NCBI RefSeq assembly: GCF_000317435.1
Contig: NC_019751.1
Coordinates: 1,426,001 to 1,490,000, forward strand
Direction: 5' to 3'
Origin: Calothrix sp. PCC 6303
GTDB taxonomy: Bacteria; Cyanobacteriota; Cyanobacteriia; Cyanobacteriales; Nostocaceae
Length of the DNA stretch: 64,000 nt
Positions 57,611-64,000 of this stretch are shown here, one piece after another (position 1 is the first letter of the stretch; each line of letters begins with the position of its first letter). The notes beneath the pieces were generated by a model that ran no database searches, was not told the DNA's origin, and was given only the letters and a program-made list of their open reading frames with translations. Made by a program: the position numbers and the translations under genes.

Positions 57611-58978
57611 GTCATTAAACTAGATTTATATAACTCTTAAAAAGACTTTAAATGTATAAAATATACCAAAGATTCTCCATATTTTAATTTAGCTAAAACG
57701 TTTTTAGTATAGAGACTATGTTTTTATAATATTCTTCCCAAATTTCTTTAATCCTGATGATGTCATGATTTTATGATTTTTCGTCATAATTGATTTTTTA
57801 TATATCTATCTTGAGAGAGAGTTTTAGAGATTTTATCAAAACAATTATGATCAACTGTTACTCTCGAACTACGTATGCTATCTTAGATTTTGATATAGCC
57901 ATATACATAACTAATTAGTAGTATAGAGATTATTGGGTAAGTGCTGTTGGGTTGGGTTCAAAACTTTCACAAGGCAGGCTGAAAATACCTTTATATAAGC
58001 ATAACTACTTGATATTAAATCAGCCATCTAAGAGGTTATTTGAAAAGTGTTTAACTGTCATCTTAGGCAGTTATAGATCCCCCCTACCTTCAAAAAGGGG
58101 GAACTAGAATCAAAGTCCCCCAATTTATCGGAGGAATTAGGAGGATACAGAACACTTTGATGCCAAGAGTAAGACTTTTCAAACATCTCCTAACTAAATC
58201 TTTGATAGCTACGGAATACATACCCTCAAATCCTGACCAGTACTCACTCCCCACAACGATAATTTTTTACACCCACCTACTTACCTTTTATCTACCTGTG
58301 AGAAGCTAGTTGTCGATAGATGCATCCGATTCCAATTGAGTAGTATCTTCGCCTAAATTCAGTCCTGGTATATGAAGGCAGAAGGAAAAATTGTTTATCT
58401 GTAAGACTTTCAACCAAAATAAATGGTTAGTTTCCTTACAAAGTTTGACGGGACGGAAAGCGACACCAGCAACTTTGCGCTATTTACACCGAAGTATACT
58501 AGCTAATTTATTATTATTTCGACTTTAGCCTAAATTGAAAATAAATGCAAGTATTTAACAATAAAAATATAGCCTTTAATATTGTAAATACAAAAAAAGC
58601 TTGTTTTATAGGTATTTCAAGCGATATTCTCCTTTGCATCTTCATACGCAAGCTAAAACTCTATAACCACTATAGAGAATTATTATCAATAGGTTAAATC
58701 ATGTTTTTAACACCCTAAGGGTAAAGTCGTATCAGTGAGTATACTGGCGGCTAAACCTTTAGAATGAAGCTATTTACCTAAAAATAGCTTTAATATTGGT
58801 AAACACTTTGTAAGAAGACTTTGAGTTGAATTTACATTTCGTTACATAGTTTATTTTATTTATACTTACCTAATTATCTTTAGAATAATTCTATATTTCA
58901 ATGTCAACAAGGTTTATTTAAAAATTTGATAGATGCATCTTAACATTAGTCATTAACAGCTATGTAGCCAGATAAAAG
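57611..58978. other. Long non-coding stretch of almost 1.4 kb
   Basis: No open frame on either strand looks real. It contains a MITE-like element (58028-58194) and a hairpin AAGCTATTT/AAATAGCTT (58767-58790). The rest is AT-rich with many short direct repeats. It is the largest unexplained gap in the window. Confidence 0.6.
58028..58194. mobile_element. MITE-like element with TTTGAAAAGT ends
   Basis: The ends CTAAGAGGTTATTTGAAAAG and CTTTTCAAACATCTCCTAAC are imperfect inverted repeats. The interior has CCCCCTACCTTCAAAAAGGG and AAAGTCCCCCAATTTATCGG, strings known from short repeats dispersed in cyanobacterial genomes. No coding sequence. It looks like a non-autonomous transposon derivative. 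Confidence 0.6.
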
Positions 58979-60226
58979 TTAATTTTTTTTCTCCTTAATT
59001 ACTTCACTTTCTATCTTTTCTAACTGGAACGTGGTTGTATCTGCTGCATTAACAGAAACATCAGGAGAAGATGAAAAAATATCCACTGTTTCTAGATTTG
59101 ATGCTGATGAAGATGACTGATTTTTATTGCTAAGAATATCTGAGGAAGAAGTGGGAACATAATCAGAAAAACCTAGCTTACTTTTAGAATAATTATCTCC
59201 TTGCTTTCTCTGATTTTTCCAAGTTTCAATATGTTGACTTGCTTGTTTGTAGAGGGGTCTTTCTTTTCCGATTAAGCTAGCTTCATTAATTGCCATTTCT
59301 AAAGAAAAGTCATCTTTTTTACTTGCTAGTTTTTTCGCTTCTGCTAGATATAAAATGTCTTCGCTCATAGCAATCTTAGTTTCTAAATCCTTAATAAATG
59401 CGCGTGCATCTTGATAATGTGCATCAGAAATAACCATACTTGCCTCCATTAATGCATTTCGCATATCATTGATTTTTCCAGAACGGGCAAGATTACGAGC
59501 TTTTTTAAGTTGATTCGAGTCTTCTTTCTCCTGTTCTGTAGCGACTATATTGACATCATCTGAGTTTTCTTTATCTTTTTTAATAGCAACTTTTTCCCTA
59601 GATTCTGGCTTTTCTGCTGCTTCTTTAATTCCTTGGATATGATGCAATAGTTGTTGATATTTGGTACTTGACCAATATTCGTTCTTAATAACTTTAAGTT
59701 CTTTAGCTTTAGTTATTGCTGCATACCAGTTTTTGGATTCATCTTCCTTCATAATGGCTTCAGCAGTTTTATAGATATCTTCTGCTTCCGACCAAATGGA
59801 TTGCCACTCTTTAATTTTATCTGGCACTTGCTGGTCTATTTTTACATTATCTGGAAGTTCCTCAACTAATTCAATAGCTTTAGTTAAGTCTCCCTGTTGA
59901 AAAGCCTCTTCACTTAATCCGATTAATGCTTGTGACCATTGTGTCATTAATCTATCGCTATTAGAGCGCAATGGATTACTTTTAGGAATTCCATGAATGA
60001 GTTGAATTGCGCGTATTAATTTCTCCGGATTATGCTCATCAACAGAGGAAATTGCACAATAGATTCGTGCTGATGCGGTATTTGTGGATTCGGATTCTGA
60101 ATGGCAATTGGATTGTGGTAATTGCATCAGTAGGACTAAGGCACTACTAGTCAATCCTGTGGTAATGATCAGAGTTCCCAGAATCCAATGCCACCATCTA
60201 TTTGGTCGAAAAGACTGAATATTCAT
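58979..60226 (-). CDS. Membrane-anchored helical-repeat protein, unknown
   Basis: A 415-residue protein with a short cytoplasmic start (MNIQSFRPNRWWHW) and one membrane helix (ILGTLIITTGLTSSALVLLM). A long, highly charged helical region (about residues 60-345) then resembles degenerate TPR units, including KARNLARSGKINDMRNALME and LAEAKKLASKKDDFSLEMAI. The C-terminal 70 residues are Ser/Asn-rich and disordered. Two cysteines (near residues 41 and 57) flank the anchor. No family is recognised; a scaffold or envelope role is possible. Confidence 0.68.
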   Translation of the reverse strand: MNIQSFRPNRWWHWILGTLIITTGLTSSALVLLMQLPQSNCHSESESTNTASARIYCAISSVDEHNPEKLIRAIQLIHGIPKSNPLRSNSDRLMTQWSQALIGLSEEAFQQGDLTKAIELVEELPDNVKIDQQVPDKIKEWQSIWSEAEDIYKTAEAIMKEDESKNWYAAITKAKELKVIKNEYWSSTKYQQLLHHIQGIKEAAEKPESREKVAIKKDKENSDDVNIVATEQEKEDSNQLKKARNLARSGKINDMRNALMEASMVISDAHYQDARAFIKDLETKIAMSEDILYLAEAKKLASKKDDFSLEMAINEASLIGKERPLYKQASQHIETWKNQRKQGDNYSKSKLGFSDYVPTSSSDILSNKNQSSSSASNLETVDIFSSSPDVSVNAADTTTFQLEKIESEVIKEKKN

Positions 60227-60305
60227 CGCTATATGGGTTGACGCTTTAGTTGTAAAGTTAGTCTTCCCATTTTGGGAGGAAATCTATCTCAGTGCTGAGG
60301 ACTAA

Positions 60306-60986
60306 TTAAGTATTATCAGTCACTAGATTATCCGCCATCTCGCTGGTTAAGAATCCCCAAAACTCCAAGTCAGTGAAATCAGAAATTGCCATAAATGCAC
60401 CTAAATGCAGTAGTTTTTGAGGTTCATGGGTGGAGGCTACCCCAATTGTACGTAAATCAGCACCTGTAGCCGAACGTATTCCAGAGGGTGAATCTTCCAG
60501 CGCGATCGCATTCTCAATTTTAACCCCCAAACGCTGTAGGGCGACCTGGTAAGGTGTGGGGTCGGGTTTAGCTGCTGCTTCGTCTTCTGCTAAAATAACT
60601 AAATCAAATGTATCCTCAAGTCCCAATAGTTCCAGCATAAAACAAGTATTTGCACGGGGTGCATTAGTTACCAAGGCAATTTTCAATTTGTGCTGACGAC
60701 TCCAAGCGATTACCTCACTCAACCCTTCAATTGGCTGTAATTCCAATGCCATTTCCCGAAACATTGCTTCTTTTTCTTCCGCAAAATCCTCAGCTTGTTG
60801 TAGTGATAGCTGTGGCAAAATATCAGCAAGAATTTCTGGGTTCAAACCTCCACTAATGCGGGATTTGTAAAAAGCTTCATCAATATCTATTCCGTATCGA
60901 CTCAGCATCTTCTGCCAAGCAAGAAAGTGAATAGGATCAGTGTTGACGAGGGTACCATCTAAGTCAAACAGAATTGCTGTTAGCAT
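60306..60986 (-). CDS. HAD-family phosphatase / phosphoglucomutase-like
   Basis: A 226-residue haloacid dehalogenase-type enzyme. The nucleophile Asp8 and acid/base Asp10 are in FDLDGTLVNTD; motif II is the VTNAPR threonine, motif III the Lys in AAAKPDP, and motif IV ALEDSPSGI. The cap between residues 15 and 85 is helical, as in beta-phosphoglucomutase, GPH and CbbY-type sugar phosphatases. Substrate is probably a small sugar phosphate. The next gene downstream on the other strand handles amino-sugar phosphate, but the two are divergent. Confidence 0.88.
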   Translation of the reverse strand: MLTAILFDLDGTLVNTDPIHFLAWQKMLSRYGIDIDEAFYKSRISGGLNPEILADILPQLSLQQAEDFAEEKEAMFREMALELQPIEGLSEVIAWSRQHKLKIALVTNAPRANTCFMLELLGLEDTFDLVILAEDEAAAKPDPTPYQVALQRLGVKIENAIALEDSPSGIRSATGADLRTIGVASTHEPQKLLHLGAFMAISDFTDLEFWGFLTSEMADNLVTDNT

Positions 60987-61133
60987 TGGGCAGAGGTTAT
61001 ATGAATAATTGTTAAGCTGATGACATTAGTTTACATTTTTTTGGATATTTTCAGTTGTAGGATACCTTCAATAACAGTTTCATTTCCTGATACACAACTA
61101 TAATGGTTCTGCTGCTTGACAAGAAGAATTTAG

Positions 61134-61919
61134 ATGCCAGCTGCAAAACAAAATTTCCGAATTGATGATCTTTGGGTAAATGTTTACGATTCAGATGCTG
61201 AATTAGCCAAGGATGCTGCTGCTATCGCATCTGAGTATTTGAGTGATGTGATCAAACAACAGGGGATGGCTAGGGTATTATTAGCCACAGGAAACTCACA
61301 GCTTAAATTCTTGGATGCATTGATTAGCTTAGGTAATTTGGATTGGTCAAAAATTACTTGTTTCCATTTAGATGAGTATTTAGGTATATCTGGAGAGCAT
61401 CCAGGAAGTTTTCGGCGATATTTGCGCGAAAAAGTCGAAAAAAGAGTGAATCCGGATAAATTTCACTATATTGAAGGGGATACTTTAGAACCTTTGGCGG
61501 AATGCGTTCGCTATTCTCAACTATTGCAGCTAAAATCGATAGACCTATGTCTATTGGGTATTGGTGATAATGGACATTTAGCTTTCAATGATCCAGCAGT
61601 GGCTAATTTCCAGGATACCCATTATGTAAAATTGGTGAAACTAGATGAAATCAACCGTCAACAGCAATTAAATTCTGGAGATTTTACTAGTTTAGAAAAT
61701 GTTCCTCAATATGCCTTTACTGTTACTATTCCTATGATTTGCCAAGCTAAGAAAATTATATGTTTGGCACCAGGTAAACGCAAAGCTGAAATTATTCAAC
61801 AGATGCTACAAGGTGCAATTACTTCAAATTGTCCAGCTTCAATTCTTAGAAATACAGCACAGACAACATTATTTCTCGATGCTGATTCTAGTAGTTTATC
61901 CAGGTTTACAGAAAATTAA
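61134..61919 (+). CDS. nagB: Glucosamine-6-phosphate deaminase
   Basis: A 261-residue enzyme of the NagB/6-phosphogluconolactonase family, likely converting glucosamine-6-phosphate to fructose-6-phosphate and ammonia. LLATGNSQLKFLDALISL is the phosphate loop. CFHLDEYLGISGEHPGSFRR gives the catalytic Asp, and GIGDNGHLAFNDP the loop with the general-base His, followed by NDP. These match NagB better than 6-phosphogluconolactonase. It probably opens the path from amino sugars (cell wall recycling) to central carbon. It is a single gene. Confidence 0.87.
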   Translation: MPAAKQNFRIDDLWVNVYDSDAELAKDAAAIASEYLSDVIKQQGMARVLLATGNSQLKFLDALISLGNLDWSKITCFHLDEYLGISGEHPGSFRRYLREKVEKRVNPDKFHYIEGDTLEPLAECVRYSQLLQLKSIDLCLLGIGDNGHLAFNDPAVANFQDTHYVKLVKLDEINRQQQLNSGDFTSLENVPQYAFTVTIPMICQAKKIICLAPGKRKAEIIQQMLQGAITSNCPASILRNTAQTTLFLDADSSSLSRFTEN

Positions 61920-61945
61920 AAATAATTCCCTAGAGACCCGATGGT

Positions 61946-62830
61946 TCACTTCACATTAACCCAAAAATCAGCAATATCTACCTTTCCACCTCGATTAAAT
62001 TGTAACCACAGCTTATAGGTTCCTGGTTGAGGAAAACTTGTTGAAAACTGAATTTTATCTTTGGGAGAATCCTTGATTGCGTGAGCGTGAATATAATCAT
62101 TTTGACTCAAAGGTGATGAACTCTTTACTATTAATAAATGTCCTTTTTCCCCTAGATATGGTTGTAAATCTTTAACTAACTGTTTTTTTGCCACTGATTG
62201 TAAATCAAAATTCAATTTTAGATCTTTACCAGACTTTAAATTAGTTTCCAATAAATTTGAAGTGATTTTTGTGTCACCTACAATTTTAATATTACTGAAT
62301 TTTTCTAAATCTTTGGGTATAGGAACTTCACCAGGAATTGTGATTTTCTGTACCGCAACCTGTTCATTCTGTCCCGCTGGTTTGTAGTCACTAAAAAGTG
62401 TATAGTTTCCTGGTGCTGAAAAGTTTGGGCTAATTTCAAACCTACCATTTTCTTTGTAAACTGGATGAACATGCTGGAAAAATCGTAAATCATCACTGAC
62501 CATAATTAGATGCATTTGCTTCTCTTGAACAGTATCAAACTTATCAATACTTTTCCCTGCTTTATCCTGAATATCAATCACAATTGGTACAGCTTGAGTT
62601 GATGTAATTTTCTCAGGAACTGTCAATTTTGATTTAGTTGCAACTGAGGTTGTGTGGTTTTTATCATGTTGTTGATGTGGTTGAGAAATATTTTTAGCTT
62701 CACTCACTTGTGAGTGAGATGTTCCATGTTCAGAAGTATGATTTGATTTACTGGAAGATGAACAGCTTTGAATGATGAGCAAAATTGTGAGTGCGCTGAT
62801 TTTAGTTATGTAAGATGATTTTGTATTCAT
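61946..62830 (-). CDS. His-rich periplasmic lipoprotein, possible metal binding
   Basis: A 294-residue protein with a lipoprotein signal (ISALTILLIIQSC, Cys at 23). A polar, His-rich stretch follows (about residues 30-62; HTSEHGTSHSQ, QPHQQHDKNH). Two beta-rich domains come next, with MHLIMVSDDLRFFQHVHPVY, then NDYIHAHAIKD and a final TYKLWLQFNRGGKVDIADFW. The two domains look like Ig/cupredoxin-type folds. The His-rich linker suggests binding of copper or another metal in the periplasm. The gene has no close operon partner. Confidence 0.68.
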   Translation of the reverse strand: MNTKSSYITKISALTILLIIQSCSSSSKSNHTSEHGTSHSQVSEAKNISQPHQQHDKNHTTSVATKSKLTVPEKITSTQAVPIVIDIQDKAGKSIDKFDTVQEKQMHLIMVSDDLRFFQHVHPVYKENGRFEISPNFSAPGNYTLFSDYKPAGQNEQVAVQKITIPGEVPIPKDLEKFSNIKIVGDTKITSNLLETNLKSGKDLKLNFDLQSVAKKQLVKDLQPYLGEKGHLLIVKSSSPLSQNDYIHAHAIKDSPKDKIQFSTSFPQPGTYKLWLQFNRGGKVDIADFWVNVK

Positions 62831-63349
62831 TTTCTCTGGTGCATGAAGGAAGTTAACTCAGAAGTCGGCAAGGATAAAGCTTATTTATTGCCTTTTTATC
62901 TATTTTGTAGTCTGTCAAGATAAAAATGATGATTGCTAAAATTAAGTAGGGTGTGTTACGGCTGTCTCAGGATTTGGATATGTGACCCGATGATATGTAG
63001 CCGTTACGCGTTGCTTTAATACACCCGAAAAATTTAAGGTTTACTTTATAAATTATCTCTAAGACTATGGAAGTAAAAGATGTTGATATTTTTCTTTCCC
63101 GAATGTTTATTTTATGACCTGACATCAGCAATTGAAATTATTTATTTATAACCAAATGTATCGGATTTAACAAGATTTTATTCGCAATTTAGAGCAGAAT
63201 TTAGAAATAAAAGTGTCTTTGCTATCAGAGTGTTGCAAGAAATAAATGGATTTGTTGTATGTCGTAGGCTTTACGCAATGACAATTGGCACTTTTTTATT
63301 TGGAATACTCTAATCAAAACTGCTTTGTTCTTGCCGAAAAATTAAACAG
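62831..63349. other. Intergenic region with a palindromic repeat
   Basis: About 520 bases. GGGTGTGTTACGGC (62949 on) and GCCGTTACG...AATACACCC (to 63026) form an imperfect inverted repeat, similar to the GTGCGTTACG-type palindromes scattered in cyanobacterial genomes. The rest is AT-rich without a recognised feature. Confidence 0.5.
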
Positions 63350-64000
63350 ATGGATAATCTCAGCAAACTAAATCTGACTCCCGACTCAAATTTAGGAAAC
63401 TTACCTTTGTGGGAAGTTAATATTGAGTATAACTATATAGGGAAACAGTTAATTAAGATATTTGAGCAAAATTCCCTAATTCCAGGAGTAATGATCACTC
63501 GAAATCACCATTACCAAGGAATGATATCTCGGCGAATATTTTTTGAATTCATGAGTCGTCCTTATAGTTTAGGCTTATTTTTAGAGCGAGATATTGAAAG
63601 TTTGTACAATATTCTCAAGCCAAAAGTTTTGACGCTAACGGAAGAAGTCTTAATAGTTGATGCTATACCAATAATTTTAGCGAGAGATTCGCAACAAATT
63701 TATGAGCCTATTGTCATTAAATCTACATTTGACACTATAGCGGGAGACTCAGAAAAAATTGCTGAATCTGTTATGATTAAATCTACAACAGATAATTATC
63801 GTATTGTCGATGTCCATCAATTATTATTAGCTTACTCACAAATTCAAATATCCACTCTATTTCAACTCAAAAAGCTCAAAGAAGAATCTCAAATTGTCAA
63901 AAACAACTTACAGTCTCTTCTTCAAGTAGAGGAAGTAAATACGAAAAATGGAATTGGAGGTAATGAAACTCAAGATATTAATAATTCGGCAAATTTATTA
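63350..64000 (+). CDS. N-terminal part of a cyanobacterial sensor protein, cut by the right edge
   Basis: An open frame from ATG 63350 reaches the edge without a stop (217 codons seen). The start matches the N-terminus of a cyanobacterial group of sensor kinases: a MISRRIFFEFMSRPYSLGLF block, then a CBS-like region ending YRIVDVHQLLLAYSQIQIST and a coiled segment from about residue 175. In the known proteins such a start leads into PAS, histidine kinase or other signalling domains. Which one follows here cannot be seen. An internal near-repeat (YEPIVIKST, AESVMIKST) lies near residues 122 and 144. Confidence 0.75.
   Translation, partial: MDNLSKLNLTPDSNLGNLPLWEVNIEYNYIGKQLIKIFEQNSLIPGVMITRNHHYQGMISRRIFFEFMSRPYSLGLFLERDIESLYNILKPKVLTLTEEVLIVDAIPIILARDSQQIYEPIVIKSTFDTIAGDSEKIAESVMIKSTTDNYRIVDVHQLLLAYSQIQISTLFQLKKLKEESQIVKNNLQSLLQVEEVNTKNGIGGNETQDINNSANLL

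Overview
The window is AT-rich cyanobacterial chromosome, most likely from a filamentous, heterocyst-type (Nostocales-like) species. The evidence is psaC (photosystem I), ndhM (NDH-1), light-dependent protochlorophyllide oxidoreductase, a NarM-type nitrate reductase helper, cyanobacterial-type PEP carboxylase, a Ycf29-like regulator, many GCGATCGC (HIP1) octamers, and heptanucleotide tandem repeats typical of filamentous cyanobacteria. I saw no tRNA, rRNA, CRISPR array, prophage or intact insertion sequence.

Layout. 1-9.9 kb: a metallophosphoesterase (cut by the left edge) behind a GNAT acetyltransferase, pyrB, a Tat-exported flavin amine oxidase, a large hybrid sensor kinase, and an orphan TIR/deoxyribosyltransferase-like protein. 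9.9-12.4 kb: an AbiEii-type nucleotidyltransferase toxin with a small overlapping partner, lying between a decayed copy of the 3' end of codA and the intact codA. 12.4-18.3 kb: a Yfr2-family small RNA, por, a transposon remnant, a GT39-type glycosyltransferase, a methyltransferase, a lipoprotein and a conserved unknown. 18.3-26 kb: two RodZ-like helix-turn-helix membrane proteins flanking an alpha/beta hydrolase, then ppc. 26.7-31.1 kb: a repeat-SGNH membrane protein plus an MBOAT acyltransferase, probably an envelope polysaccharide O-acetylation pair. 31.1-34.4 kb: cobalamin genes cobK and cbiD with vapBC between them; cobK and vapBC are bracketed by a long inverted repeat. 34.9-39 kb: psaC, two tandem rhomboids, a MidA/NDUFAF7-type methyltransferase and narM. 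39.5-46.6 kb: a signalling neighbourhood of FHA-PrsW protease, CHAT-FHA protease, an unknown protein and a PP2C phosphatase. 47-57.6 kb: ndhM, a LuxR-type response regulator, a GT2 glycosyltransferase, a carboxyl-terminal processing protease, a YdcF-like protein, recJ and a sucrase/ferredoxin-like protein. 58-64 kb: a mostly non-coding stretch, then an unknown membrane-anchored helical protein, a HAD phosphatase, glucosamine-6-phosphate deaminase, a His-rich lipoprotein, and the start of a sensor protein cut by the right edge.

How the genes work together. Most are single housekeeping or regulatory genes. The plausible functional groups are the MBOAT/SGNH pair, the cobalamin cluster, the two toxin-antitoxin modules, and the FHA/CHAT/PrsW/PP2C group, which looks like a phosphothreonine-gated protease network. 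Intergenic space is rich in dispersed elements: MITE-like units with terminal inverted repeats, a four-copy repeat, transposon end remnants, and short palindromic repeats that have entered coding regions in frame.
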